Shown here piece after piece: positions 26,137 to 38,145 of a DNA stretch of 64,000 nucleotides. A program made the position numbers and the translations under genes. The stretch is from assembly GCF_000286835.2 (NCBI RefSeq), contig NZ_AJYD02000038.1, positions 2,712,284-2,776,283 of the forward strand. The letters run 5' to 3'. How positions within the stretch are numbered: the stretch's first letter is position 1; each line of letters begins with the position of its first letter. The stretch is from Enterovibrio norvegicus FF-33 (GTDB lineage: Bacteria; Pseudomonadota; Gammaproteobacteria; Enterobacterales; Vibrionaceae). Under the pieces are notes generated by a model. That model did not search any database and was not told where the DNA came from. It saw only the letters and a list, made by a program, of their open reading frames with translations.

Positions 26137-27354
26137 TTACGCTTTCAACGCCGTGGTGATCACGATTTTGCTTTCTAGGGTTTTATGAACCGGGCATTTG
26201 TCCGCTATTTCCAACAAGCGTTGTCGTTCATCGTCCGTCAAGTTGCCAAACAACGCAATTTCACGCGCAAGCACTTCCACTTTAGAATGCTCATCATCGC
26301 AGTGCTCACAGTCGTCGCCATATTGGCGGCTATGTGACAGCGTGACTTTGACATCATCAAGTGGCAGGTTTTTGCGGTTCGCATACATACGAAGCGTCAT
26401 GGAAGTACATGCACCTAGCCCCGCAAGCAAATGCTCATAGGGATCGGGCCCTAAATTGTCACCGCCGAAATCCACAGGTTCGTCCGCAAACCATTGGTGA
26501 TGATCGGTTTGAATAGTGCGGGTAAATTGCTTGTTGTGCTCAGTCACTCGCACCTCACCACGTTTGATAGAGGTGCTGCTTTCTTTGATCGGCGACGCCA
26601 AATCAATGTAGCGATGTGACCACGCGGCAATCAGTTCAGCGACATACTGGGCGTCATCCTTGTTGGTCAGCAGATGATCAGCAGTGTCGAGCGTCACAAA
26701 GCTTTTCGGATGCTTGGCGCGAAGGTAAATTTTCTCAGCTTCTTTAATCGAAACGACGCTGTCGATTGGCGAGTGCATCACAAGCAATGGCACTCGAAGG
26801 GATTCAATATCGTCATTTTCGGTGCGAATGTCGTCGAGAAACTGCTTTTTGATGGTAAATGGACGACCCGCCAAGCTCACTTCAGCCTCGCCATCTGCAT
26901 CAATTTTTCCCACATCAGCAGAAAATTGCTTTACGACATGTTCTGCATCCGCTGGTGCGCCAATGGTTGCCACAGCGGACACCTCAGGAATACGTTGCGC
27001 CGCAGATAACACGGCGCGTCCGCCAAGGCTATGACCAATCAATAACAAAGGCGCTTGATAGTGCTCACGAAGAAAATCGCCAGCGGCCACTAAATCGTTC
27101 ACATTGGATGAGAAATTTGTGTTGGAAAAATCACCGTCACTGCCACCAAGACCCGTGAAGTCGAAGCGCAATACAGCGAAACCAATATTCACCAATGCCC
27201 GAGAGATACGAGATGCCGCCGCGACATCTTTTCCGCAAGTAAAGCAGTGGGCAAAAAGCGCGTAGCCACGTGCAGTATGTTCCGGGGTTTCCAACATGCC
27301 AGCAAGTATGTTGTTTCCACTGACAAAAGTGACTTTACTTCGTTTTCCAGCCAT
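26137..27354 (-). CDS. Alpha/beta hydrolase fused to OsmC-type peroxide reductase domain
   Basis: This is a 405-residue two-domain protein. Residues about 1-255 form an alpha/beta hydrolase with the nucleophile elbow [11 protein letters not shown] and a likely acid/His pair near SPIDSVV and DTADHLL. Residues about 265-405 form an OsmC/Ohr-like domain with both redox cysteines, in [14 protein letters not shown] and [10 protein letters not shown]. This fusion is known in proteobacteria; the physiological substrate is not. It is an insertion into the polyamine locus with its own terminator, so its role there is unclear. Confidence 0.9.
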   Translation of the reverse strand: MAGKRSKVTFVSGNNILAGMLETPEHTARGYALFAHCFTCGKDVAAASRISRALVNIGFAVLRFDFTGLGGSDGDFSNTNFSSNVNDLVAAGDFLREHYQAPLLLIGHSLGGRAVLSAAQRIPEVSAVATIGAPADAEHVVKQFSADVGKIDADGEAEVSLAGRPFTIKKQFLDDIRTENDDIESLRVPLLVMHSPIDSVVSIKEAEKIYLRAKHPKSFVTLDTADHLLTNKDDAQYVAELIAAWSHRYIDLASPIKESSTSIKRGEVRVTEHNKQFTRTIQTDHHQWFADEPVDFGGDNLGPDPYEHLLAGLGACTSMTLRMYANRKNLPLDDVKVTLSHSRQYGDDCEHCDDEHSKVEVLAREIALFGNLTDDERQRLLEIADKCPVHKTLESKIVITTALKA

Positions 27355-27460
27355 TTAGCTCTCCAGATAAGTTCACGGATACGTTCGCATTGTGAGTGAA
27401 CGAGCACTAACAATCCTATCACTAACTGAAGAGACCGGAATGACGGAAAAAGTATGACAA

Positions 27461-27488
27461 CACGTCTCTCATTTAGGCGAGAGACGTG
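27461..27488 (-). terminator. Hairpin after the first PuuB-type gene
   Basis: CACGTCTCTC ... GAGAGACGTG, a perfect 10-bp stem with an 8-base loop, 26 bases past the stop codon. The T tail on the minus strand is interrupted (TTGTCATACTTTTT). Confidence 0.55.
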
Positions 27489-27513
27489 AATAGATGGAAA
27501 GTTGGCTGGTGTG

Positions 27514-28818
27514 TTATTGCAGGATTTCTTTGATCTTGTGGTACGTCATACCAATTGCAAGCAATGGAGAGCGCAGTATCGGGCCACCAGGGAACGTCAT
27601 GTGTTTCACTCGGGCAAACACATCAAAGCGTTCGGCTGTGCCTGAGATAGCTTCAGCAATCACCTTGCCCGCCATGTGCGTAGCATTCACACCGTGACCA
27701 GAATAGGCCTGCGCATAGAAAATGTTCGGTGCATCCGGTAAGCGCCCAATTTGAGGCAATCGATTCGCACCAATACCAATCATGCCGCCCCACTCGAAAT
27801 CAATATTCGTCCCTTTTAGCTGCGGGAACACACGCTCAAGGTTTGGCAACAACGCGCCTGTAATGTCTTTTGGATCTTTGCCAGAATACGTACACAACCC
27901 ACCAAACAGCAATCGGTTATCGCCGGATAGATGATAGTAATCCAGCGCGATACTGAGATCGGCAAACGCCATGTTCTTAGGGATCGTACTTTGTACCTGC
28001 TCATCCGTCAGCGGCTCGGTCGCAACGATGTAGCTCCCCGCAGGCAAGACTTTCCCGCCAATGTAAGACTCAAGCTTGTTGCCGATATAGGCATTGCCTG
28101 CCAAAAGCAAATACTGACACGTCACCTGCCCCTTGTTGGTTTTCACTAAGGGCCTATTGCCTTTGATGATTTCAATCGCGGCGCTGTCTTCAAACATCTG
28201 CACACCCAAACTAGCCGCCGCCGCCGCTTCACCCGTCACGAGATTTAATGGATGCAAATGGCCGCTTCCCATATCAAGCATACCGCCAATATAGCGTTCA
28301 GAGCCGATAACCTCAGGCATCGCCTCTTTATCTAGCATGCGGATTTCATGGGCATAGCCACTTTGTTTTAGGCCATTGAAATCGTCTTCGAGTTCTTTCA
28401 TGTGCGCGGGTTTCAACGCTAGATCGCAGTATCCCATGGTGAGATCGCAATCAATGTTGAACGCCCCGACGCGATCTTTAACGATCTCAACTGCTTCCAC
28501 ACCCATTTGATTGATAGCTTCAACGCCGTCTTTGCCTATCTGATTCGTGAATTGCTCAATGCCATGACCAATACCACGGATCAGTTCGCCGCCATTCCGT
28601 CCTGACGCTCCCCACCCAATCTTATTCGCTTCCAACACCACAACAGAGTAGCCACGTAGCGCGAGCTCTATGGCACTGTTCACGCCACTGAATCCACCAC
28701 CGACAATACAGATATCGGCCGTTATCGATTCAGTGAGTTCGGGATAGCGTTGCGGATACTTCGCGGTCGCCGCGTAGTAAGACTGTGTATGCGCTAGTTT
28801 TGACGACGTAGAAGCCAT
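27514..28818 (-). CDS. puuB: PuuB-type gamma-glutamylputrescine oxidase, copy 1
   Basis: This FAD-dependent oxidase (DAO family, 434 residues) oxidises gamma-glutamylputrescine to the aldehyde, releasing ammonia and H2O2. The start at 28818 (MASTSSKLAHTQSYYAAT) fits the family; an upstream extension is not conserved. The FAD site is CIVGGGFSGVNSAIELALRG near residue 40; GWGASGRNGGELIRGIG and HPLNLVTGEAAA follow; the C-terminus has YSGHGVNATHMAGKVIAEA. E. coli PuuB has 426 residues. A PuuR-like box lies 17 bases upstream of its start. Copy 2 is at 29784-31112. Confidence 0.88.
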   Translation of the reverse strand: MASTSSKLAHTQSYYAATAKYPQRYPELTESITADICIVGGGFSGVNSAIELALRGYSVVVLEANKIGWGASGRNGGELIRGIGHGIEQFTNQIGKDGVEAINQMGVEAVEIVKDRVGAFNIDCDLTMGYCDLALKPAHMKELEDDFNGLKQSGYAHEIRMLDKEAMPEVIGSERYIGGMLDMGSGHLHPLNLVTGEAAAAASLGVQMFEDSAAIEIIKGNRPLVKTNKGQVTCQYLLLAGNAYIGNKLESYIGGKVLPAGSYIVATEPLTDEQVQSTIPKNMAFADLSIALDYYHLSGDNRLLFGGLCTYSGKDPKDITGALLPNLERVFPQLKGTNIDFEWGGMIGIGANRLPQIGRLPDAPNIFYAQAYSGHGVNATHMAGKVIAEAISGTAERFDVFARVKHMTFPGGPILRSPLLAIGMTYHKIKEILQ

Positions 28819-28834
28819 GACAAACACTCTCTGT

Positions 28835-28849
28835 AAAATATAATCAACA
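28835..28849. promoter_or_regulatory. PuuR-like operator upstream of puuB copy 1
   Basis: AAAATATAATCAACA differs from the E. coli PuuR box AAAATATAATGAACA at one of 15 positions. It lies in the divergent gap 28819-29152 between puuB and puuR, which has no gene. A weaker inverted match (about 11 of 15) lies at 29097-29111, 42 bases before puuR. Confidence 0.7.
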
Positions 28850-29152
28850 AAGATTAACGTATTCTCTACATGAAGGTGAAGTGAAAAATACACACAGTGA
28901 GACGTCGATTAATATTCCGCCGCCCACCAGCCTGACTCTTATCTCCCTCTGGTTACAAAGGCTAATCTGTCATCACCACACATTACATTCCGTTTTCATA
29001 TCAAATAAAGCGATCATGAAACGGTAAATATTTTTTACATTATGGCTGTGCCCTCACAAAACACTTGATTACCTCGGGCTAAGAAGTAGGATTGCTTGTT
29101 CAAAATCTATTACATTAGTGACTGATACATTCGAAACGAGGAGAGTCGGACA

Positions 29153-29701
29153 TTGGATATTGGTGCCAACCTAAAGGCCGTAAGAAAAAGTCGTGGATTA
29201 TCTCAGCGTGAATTGGCAAAACGCGCCGGTGTGACAAACAGCACTATCTCAATGATTGAGAAGAACAGTGTTAGCCCTTCTGTCAGTTCGCTCAAAAAAG
29301 TGTTGTCAGGTATTCCCCTTTCCCTCGTGGAGTTTTTCTCTGCGGATATCGGTCAAAGTGAGTCGGCACCGGTGATTTATCGCCAAACTGACTTATTGGA
29401 AATTGGCGATGACGCGGTTTCCATGAAGGTAGTTGGTAAAGACTATCCGAATCGTGCGCTGTCTGTACTCTCGGAGATCTACCCGCCAGGCTCGCACTCA
29501 GGTGACGATATGCTTCAGCATGAAGGCGAAGAAGCTGGACTGGTTATTGAGGGGAAATTGGAGCTTACCGTCGGCGATGACATTTATGTTCTAGAGGTGG
29601 GTGACAGCTATTACTTTGACAGTAATCGCCCCCACCGATTTGCCAATCCGTTTGATGATGAATGCCGTATTTTCAGCGCGACCACGCCTGCTAACTTCTA
29701 A
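29153..29701 (+). CDS. puuR: PuuR-type HTH-cupin transcriptional regulator
   Basis: This 182-residue regulator (E. coli PuuR 185) has an XRE-type helix-turn-helix at residues 5-60 (LKAVRKSRGLSQRELAKRAGV, split as a continuous helix pair) and a C-terminal cupin domain (MLQHEGEEAGLVIEGKLEL, FDSNRPHRFAN) that senses putrescine in E. coli. The start is a TTG, chosen because CGAGGAGA precedes it by 8 bases and no ATG fits. It probably represses the surrounding puu and pot genes until putrescine is present. Confidence 0.9.
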   Translation: MDIGANLKAVRKSRGLSQRELAKRAGVTNSTISMIEKNSVSPSVSSLKKVLSGIPLSLVEFFSADIGQSESAPVIYRQTDLLEIGDDAVSMKVVGKDYPNRALSVLSEIYPPGSHSGDDMLQHEGEEAGLVIEGKLELTVGDDIYVLEVGDSYYFDSNRPHRFANPFDDECRIFSATTPANF

Positions 29702-29783
29702 AAAGAATCTCCTCGTAATAAAGCGCCCTCAATCTCGGGCGCTTCTTGTTGATAAAGCCATTTGTGCGGGGCTAGCTGTGACA

Positions 29784-31112
29784 TCAAATCCCGAATTTGT
29801 CGCGCATCGTGTAATACCACGCACCCAGTGCTGAAAAAGGCACACTCAGTACATGTCCACCAGGGAAAGGTAAATGCGGTAAGCTCGCGAACGCATCATA
29901 CCGCTCTGCTTGCCCGCGCAACACTTCCGACAACAAGCGCCCCGCCAAATGGGTATAAGTGACGCCATGACCGCTACAACCCTGCGAGTAGTAGATATTA
30001 CTGCCTACCCGTCCCACCTGGGGCAGACGAGATAACGTCATCAAGAAATTTCCTGTCCAGCGATAGTCAATTTTGACATTGCTGAGCTGAGGAAACGTTT
30101 TGAGCATTTTCGGGATAATAATCGCGTCAATATCCGCGGGATCGCGAGCGCCATAAACTACCCCTCCGCCATAAATCAGCCGTTTGTCGCCAGATAACCG
30201 AAAGTAATCCAACAAGTAATTACAATCTTCCACACAGTAATCTTGAGGCAATAAGCTTTTGGCTTGTTCGTCCGTTAGCGGTTCGGTCGTGATCACCTGT
30301 GTGCCACAAGGCATCGATTTTGCGCGTAGCTCAGGCATCAATCCGCCCAGATACGCATTGCCAGCCACAATCAGAAATGATGCGGTGACAGAGCCTTGCT
30401 CAGTGAACACTTTAACGGGCTCGCCTCGCTCAATGCGAATAGCCGCAGAATGCTCATAGATTTTGCCGCCTAAGCTTTCGACAGCAGCCGCTTCGCCCAA
30501 TGCAAGGTTTAGCGGGTGAATATGCCCACCAGACTTATCGAGCAATCCCCCCACGTAGCGTTCGGTATCGACCATACTACGAATGTCATTCTGATTGAGC
30601 ATTTCAAGTTGGTCGTTACCATGGCGCTCCCAAAGCGCTTTTTGATGTTCAAGCTCGTGCATCTGTTTGGCATTCAGCGCCGCAAACACGCCGCCGTTTT
30701 TCAAATCGCATTCAATGTTGTATTTCTCAACACGCTCGCGAATGATTTTACCGCCCTCAAACGCCATCTCACCGAAAAGGCGGGCTTTCTCTTTACCCAC
30801 CGTTTTCTCAATCACATCAATATCACGGCTGTAGCTGTTGACGATCTGGCCGCCATTGCGACCTGACGCGCCCCAGCCCACTCGCGCAGCCTCAAGCACA
30901 ACAACATTAAACCCCGCTTCCAGCAGATGCAGCGCTGACGACAATCCGGTATAACCCGCGCCGATAATGCATACATCCGTGGTGACATCTTCTTTCAGTG
31001 TCTCACGCAACGGCGAGGGATTGGCAGACGCCGCATAATACGACGAGGCATGCTCTAACTGAGGGTTTTGGGTGCGTTGCTTCGATTCCATTGAACCTGC
31101 TTGCTGCTGCAT
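29784..31112 (-). CDS. PuuB-type gamma-glutamylputrescine oxidase, copy 2
   Basis: This second FAD oxidase (442 residues) is a clear paralogue of the protein at 27514-28818: FAD site CIIGAGYTGLSSALHLLEAG, GWGASGRNGGQIVNSYS, GHIHPLNLALGEAAA, and GCSGHGVTYTHLAGRLLSE. It ends the operon potF-G-H-I-puuB: its start is 9 bases after potI ends. The ATG at 31112 is used; an ATG seven codons in (MESKQRT) is also possible. It may prefer a different gamma-glutamylated polyamine than copy 1; that is inference. Confidence 0.88.
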   Translation of the reverse strand: MQQQAGSMESKQRTQNPQLEHASSYYAASANPSPLRETLKEDVTTDVCIIGAGYTGLSSALHLLEAGFNVVVLEAARVGWGASGRNGGQIVNSYSRDIDVIEKTVGKEKARLFGEMAFEGGKIIRERVEKYNIECDLKNGGVFAALNAKQMHELEHQKALWERHGNDQLEMLNQNDIRSMVDTERYVGGLLDKSGGHIHPLNLALGEAAAVESLGGKIYEHSAAIRIERGEPVKVFTEQGSVTASFLIVAGNAYLGGLMPELRAKSMPCGTQVITTEPLTDEQAKSLLPQDYCVEDCNYLLDYFRLSGDKRLIYGGGVVYGARDPADIDAIIIPKMLKTFPQLSNVKIDYRWTGNFLMTLSRLPQVGRVGSNIYYSQGCSGHGVTYTHLAGRLLSEVLRGQAERYDAFASLPHLPFPGGHVLSVPFSALGAWYYTMRDKFGI

Positions 31113-31121
31113 GTGACGTTC

Positions 31122-31964
31122 CTACTGTTGTTCTAATTCTTGGTTGAGCCGTTTCATTTCTTCCTTGGACTTACGCTCAGAGCGACGAGCGATATACCAA
31201 GAAATAAACGCAAACAACGACACAACCAGAATGATTAATGTGGCAAGGGCATTGATCTTCGGTGACACGCCCAGGCGCACAGAAGAGAACACCACCATAG
31301 GTAGCGTGGTTGACCCCGGCCCCGACACGAAGCTTGCGATAACCAGATCATCAAGAGACAAACTGAAGCTCAATAACCAACCCGCCACCAGCGCAGGCGC
31401 AATCATAGGGACAGTGATCACGAAGAAGACTTTCAGCGGGGTTGCCCCCAAATCCATGCCGGCTTCTTCAATCGAGAAATCCAATTCTCGCAAGCGCGAT
31501 GACACCACCACCGCCACATACGCGGCGCAGAATGTCGAGTGTGCAATCCACACCGTTGTCATCCCGCGCTCAGCTGGCCAACCAAACAGCTCGCCCATTT
31601 GAACAAACAACAGCAACAGCGAAAGACCGATAATCACATCAGGCATGACCAGTGGCGCCGTGATCATGTTTGATAGCGTGAGCCTCCCCCATGAACGTCT
31701 AAACCGTGTCATTACAAACGCTGCAAGCGTGCCTATGATCACCGCCATGGTGGAGCTATAAAACGCGATGCGTAGGCTGGTCCAGACGGCTTGCAGGATC
31801 TGTTCATCTTTGAACAGTTCGATATACCACTTGGTGGAGAATCCGCCCCACACCGTCACCAGCTTTGAGGCATTAAATGAGTAGATCACCAAGATCAACA
31901 TCGGCAAATAGAGAAACACTAACCCTACCCACAACATGACGGTTGAAAATTGCCAACGTTTCAT
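31122..31964 (-). CDS. potI: Putrescine ABC transporter permease
   Basis: This 280-residue inner-membrane permease has six membrane segments and the binding-protein-dependent transport loop EAGMDLGATPLKVFFVITVP near residue 180, which contacts the ATPase. Start MKRWQFSTVMLWVGLVFLYLP. It overlaps potH by 4 bases. PotI length in E. coli is 281. The C-terminus has a long charged tail (RRSERKSKEEMKRLNQ). Confidence 0.92.
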   Translation of the reverse strand: MKRWQFSTVMLWVGLVFLYLPMLILVIYSFNASKLVTVWGGFSTKWYIELFKDEQILQAVWTSLRIAFYSSTMAVIIGTLAAFVMTRFRRSWGRLTLSNMITAPLVMPDVIIGLSLLLLFVQMGELFGWPAERGMTTVWIAHSTFCAAYVAVVVSSRLRELDFSIEEAGMDLGATPLKVFFVITVPMIAPALVAGWLLSFSLSLDDLVIASFVSGPGSTTLPMVVFSSVRLGVSPKINALATLIILVVSLFAFISWYIARRSERKSKEEMKRLNQELEQQ

Positions 31965-32905
31965 CGGCTAGCCTCCATGTCCTTAGATTGATAGTGATGG
32001 AACAAGGTGATCGGAATGATCAACAGCGCCAACATCACAATCGCCAATGCCGAGGCAACAGGCCAATCACGGTTGTTAAAGAATTCTTGCCACAACACCT
32101 TACCAATCATCAGGGTTTCAGGACCGCCAAGCAGCTCTGGTATCACGACTTCACCCACCACAGGAATAAACACCAACATGGAACCTGCAATCACACCGCC
32201 TTTCGATAAGGGCAATGTCACTTTCCAGAAAGTATTAAAGTTACGTGAGCCTAAATCAGCTGCCGCTTCGAGCAAGCTGCCATCGAGCTTGACGAGGTTG
32301 GCGTAAAGGGGCAGCACCATGAATGGCAAATAGGTATAAATAATACCGATGTACACCGCGACATTGGTGTTGAGGATCTGGATAGGGTCTGAAATCACAC
32401 CGAGCCAGAGTAAAGAATTATTGATGATCCCCGAGTTACTCAATAGCCCCATCCAGGCATAAACACGGATCAAAAAAGAAGTCCAAGATGGCAACATGAT
32501 AAGCAACAGCAGCACGGTCTGCATCCGTGCAGGTGCACGGGCAATCGCATAGGCCATCGGGTATCCCAATAGCAGACAACCAATCGTCGAGAAAAAAGCA
32601 ATTTTGACCGAACTGAGATACGCGAGAACATAAAGATCGTCATCGAGTATTCGCAGATAGTTTTCAAGATTCAGCGTGATCTCAACCACTTCATCCACAT
32701 ATTGCATAATCGCTTCATAAGGCGGTATTGCAATGGCAGCCGTGGAGAGGCTGATCTTAAACACTATCGCAAAGGGCATCGCAAAAAAGAGCAATAGCCA
32801 AAGATAGGGGATCCCTAAGGTCAAATGCCGACCCTTTGGAAACAGAATGTGTGTCTTAGTCGGCGGCTTTTTCACGTCAGTATTAGGGTTAGAGGGCATC
32901 GTCAT
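31961..32905 (-). CDS. potH: Putrescine ABC transporter permease
   Basis: This 314-residue permease (E. coli PotH 317) pairs with PotI to form the channel. The start is the ATG at 32905, which overlaps the potG stop as ATGA; upstream residues are not part of the gene. The EAA loop is EAAADLGSRNFNTFWKVTLP. A hydrophilic N-terminal stretch of about 30 residues precedes the first membrane segment (LWLLLFFAMPFAIVF). Confidence 0.92.
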   Translation of the reverse strand: MTMPSNPNTDVKKPPTKTHILFPKGRHLTLGIPYLWLLLFFAMPFAIVFKISLSTAAIAIPPYEAIMQYVDEVVEITLNLENYLRILDDDLYVLAYLSSVKIAFFSTIGCLLLGYPMAYAIARAPARMQTVLLLLIMLPSWTSFLIRVYAWMGLLSNSGIINNSLLWLGVISDPIQILNTNVAVYIGIIYTYLPFMVLPLYANLVKLDGSLLEAAADLGSRNFNTFWKVTLPLSKGGVIAGSMLVFIPVVGEVVIPELLGGPETLMIGKVLWQEFFNNRDWPVASALAIVMLALLIIPITLFHHYQSKDMEASR

Positions 32906-34029
32906 ACGCGTAATACCACACCGCTGGTGGCCTCCCAACTGATGAACACTTCGTCATCCCAAGTCGGTCTGTCTTGGCGTCGAGAGATATTCGCCATGCT
33001 ACACATCACGATTTTGCTGCTAGGTAATTTGACGTAGTAAACGGACATTCCACCGAGGTAGGCAATATCATCCACCACACCTTTGGTCCAGTTGTACTCG
33101 CCTTCAGGTGGCTCTTTGCTGATCAAGGCTTTCTCTGGCCTGACCGCCAGCCATACTTTTTTGTCTTCGACATTCGTAGCAACGCCGTGACCAACATAGA
33201 TGGGCTGTGAGATTTCGTGTGAATCAATCACGCAATGGTCAGTTTCATCCACCACGATATCGCCTTCAAACGTGTTCACCGAACCAATGAATTCGGCAAT
33301 CATGCGACTGTTGGGGCTTTCGTAGATGTCCGTTGGTGAGCCTGTTTGGGCGATCCATCCTTCGTGCATCACGGAGATACGACCTGCCATGGTCATGGCT
33401 TCTTCTTGGTCGTGAGTTACCATCACACAGGTCACACCAACACGTTCAAGAATTTCCACCACTTCTAACTGCATTTGTGTGCGCAGCTTTTTGTCCAATG
33501 CCCCCATGGGTTCATCGAGCAACAAAAGTTTTGGTCGCTTTGCCAATGATCGCGCCAAAGCAACCCGTTGGCGCTGACCGCCCGAAAGTTGATGTGGCTT
33601 TCTTTTGGCATACTCTTCCATTCGCACTAAACGAAGCATCTCGGCAACGTGGAGATCAATTTCAGCCTTCTTCATTTTGTCTTGCTTCAAACCAAAGGCG
33701 ATGTTTTGCGCCACCGTCATGTGCGGAAACAAGGCATAAGACTGAAACATCATATTGATAGGGCGTTCGTAAGGAGGCATGTCGGTGATGTCTTCACCAT
33801 CAAGATAAATTCGACCGCTTGACGGTTTTTCGAATCCCGCCAGTATGCGCAATAAGGTAGATTTACCGGACCCTGACCCACCCAATAGCGAAAAAATCTC
33901 TCCTTTCTCAATCGTGAGGGACACATCATCGACGGCACGAACATCGCCGAACACTTTGCTAACACGGTCAATTTTTAGCAGATCCTGTTTCTTCTGCTGA
34001 CTTTCGATAGGTTGCGGTTTATTCGTCAC
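32902..34029 (-). CDS. potG: Putrescine ABC transporter ATP-binding protein
   Basis: This 375-residue ATPase (E. coli PotG 377) has Walker A GGSGSGKST, signature LSGGQRQRVALARSL, Walker B LLLLDEPMGALD and the switch His in VTHDQEEA. The C-terminal part is a TOBE domain. The start is the GTG at 34029, preceded by GGAGG at 8 bases, instead of an ATG further upstream that would lack a ribosome site. It drives putrescine import through PotH and PotI. Confidence 0.93.
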   Translation of the reverse strand: MTNKPQPIESQQKKQDLLKIDRVSKVFGDVRAVDDVSLTIEKGEIFSLLGGSGSGKSTLLRILAGFEKPSSGRIYLDGEDITDMPPYERPINMMFQSYALFPHMTVAQNIAFGLKQDKMKKAEIDLHVAEMLRLVRMEEYAKRKPHQLSGGQRQRVALARSLAKRPKLLLLDEPMGALDKKLRTQMQLEVVEILERVGVTCVMVTHDQEEAMTMAGRISVMHEGWIAQTGSPTDIYESPNSRMIAEFIGSVNTFEGDIVVDETDHCVIDSHEISQPIYVGHGVATNVEDKKVWLAVRPEKALISKEPPEGEYNWTKGVVDDIAYLGGMSVYYVKLPSSKIVMCSMANISRRQDRPTWDDEVFISWEATSGVVLRV

Positions 34030-34116
34030 ACTCTGATCCTCCCTGTTACCGCTCAGAAAACGTAAATCCTGAAAACAGCGAGAGAGCCACAAACAATGCG
34101 GCTCTCTGATTAACCG

Positions 34117-36739
<2,623 letters not shown>

Positions 36740-36798
36740 TTAGACCTCCACATCCATATAGTTTGACTCAATGGCAACCTATTAGGTTGTCTCCCTTT

Positions 36799-38145
36799 TT
36801 ACACTGTCAGCAATAAGAACTCTCGCTCCCACGAACTGATCACACGTTTGAAGTTTTCCTGCTCTTTACGCTTCACCGCGATATAGCCTTTGGCAAATGA
36901 CTCGCCGAAATATTCAGCAACTTCATCGCATTTCTCCATGCGTTCCAATGCTCCTTCCAAGGTATACGGCAATGCAGGGCTTCTGATTTCATAACCACGT
37001 CCTTGTGCCGGCGGCGTCGGTTTTAGCTCTCTCACCATGCCGATATAGCCACACAATAAGCTCGCTGCGATGGCGAGATAGCAGTTTGCATCAGCGCCCG
37101 GCAAACGGTTTTCCACACGTCGATTTTGCGGAGAGCAACTCGGCACACGTAAGCCACAGGTTCGGTTTTCTTCGCCCCATTCGACATTGACAGGTGCGGA
37201 GGTATCAGGAAGGAAGCGACGGAACGAGTTCACGTTGGGTGCGAACATCGGCAGCATTTCGGGAATAAATTGTTGAAGACCGGCAATGTGTCCGTAGAAC
37301 AACGACGAACTGGTGCCATCTTCATTGGTAAATATGTTTTTGCCCGTTTGGGTATCTAAAATACTCTGGTGTAAATGCATTGCACTGCCCGGCTCATCGG
37401 TGACCGGCTTAGACATAAATGTTGCCACCACTTCGTGTTTCAGCGCGGCTTCTCGCAATGTGCGCTTAAACAAAAACACTTGATCGGCCAGAACCAGAGG
37501 GTCACCGTGACGGAAGTTAATTTCCATCTGTGCAACCCCTTCTTCATGAATTAAGGTATCAATGGCTAAGCCCTGCTTTTCACACCACTCATACATATCT
37601 TCAAACAAGGGGTCGAATTCGTTAGCGGCATCGATCGAGAATGATTGGCGTCCTGTTTCCATTCGACCTGAACGGCCAATAGGTGGCTTCAAGGGTAAAT
37701 CGGGGTTTTCACTGCGAGCGGTGAGGTAAAACTCCATTTCAGGCGCAACAACCGGTTTCCAGTTACGCTCCTCATAGAGTTTCAGCACTTTCTTGAGCAA
37801 ATTTCGTGGCGTCAACTCGATGGGATTACCCATTTTGTCGAACGTGTCATGAATGATCTGTGCTGTTTTCTCTATTGTCCACGGCAACAGATAAACGGCG
37901 TCTTCATCAGGTTTACAAATGAAGTCGATATCCGCTTCATCGAGCAATGAGTAGTAGATATCGTCATCCACATAATCACCGGTCACCGTTTGAAGCAGAA
38001 CGCTTTCAGGCAATCGCATCTCACCTTCGTGGATAAATTTATCCACGGGTGCAATTTTACCGCGCGCAATACCTGATAAGTCGCCAACCACACATTCGAC
38101 TTCCGTAATTTCGTTGTCCTTCAACCATTTCTTAAGCTTATTCAT
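36799..38145 (-). CDS. puuA: PuuA-type gamma-glutamylpolyamine synthetase, copy 1
   Basis: This 448-residue glutamine synthetase-like ligase couples glutamate to putrescine using ATP, the first step of the Puu pathway. GS-fold motifs: VVGDLSGIARGKI near residue 25, PEMEFYL (first metal-binding Glu), HEEGVAQMEINFRHGDPL, SAMHLHQSI, and the Arg-rich region ENRTCGLRVP. The start at 38145 lies inside the end of puuD (8-base overlap), suggesting translational coupling. A second PuuA-like gene lies at 39230. Confidence 0.88.
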   Translation of the reverse strand: MNKLKKWLKDNEITEVECVVGDLSGIARGKIAPVDKFIHEGEMRLPESVLLQTVTGDYVDDDIYYSLLDEADIDFICKPDEDAVYLLPWTIEKTAQIIHDTFDKMGNPIELTPRNLLKKVLKLYEERNWKPVVAPEMEFYLTARSENPDLPLKPPIGRSGRMETGRQSFSIDAANEFDPLFEDMYEWCEKQGLAIDTLIHEEGVAQMEINFRHGDPLVLADQVFLFKRTLREAALKHEVVATFMSKPVTDEPGSAMHLHQSILDTQTGKNIFTNEDGTSSSLFYGHIAGLQQFIPEMLPMFAPNVNSFRRFLPDTSAPVNVEWGEENRTCGLRVPSCSPQNRRVENRLPGADANCYLAIAASLLCGYIGMVRELKPTPPAQGRGYEIRSPALPYTLEGALERMEKCDEVAEYFGESFAKGYIAVKRKEQENFKRVISSWEREFLLLTV

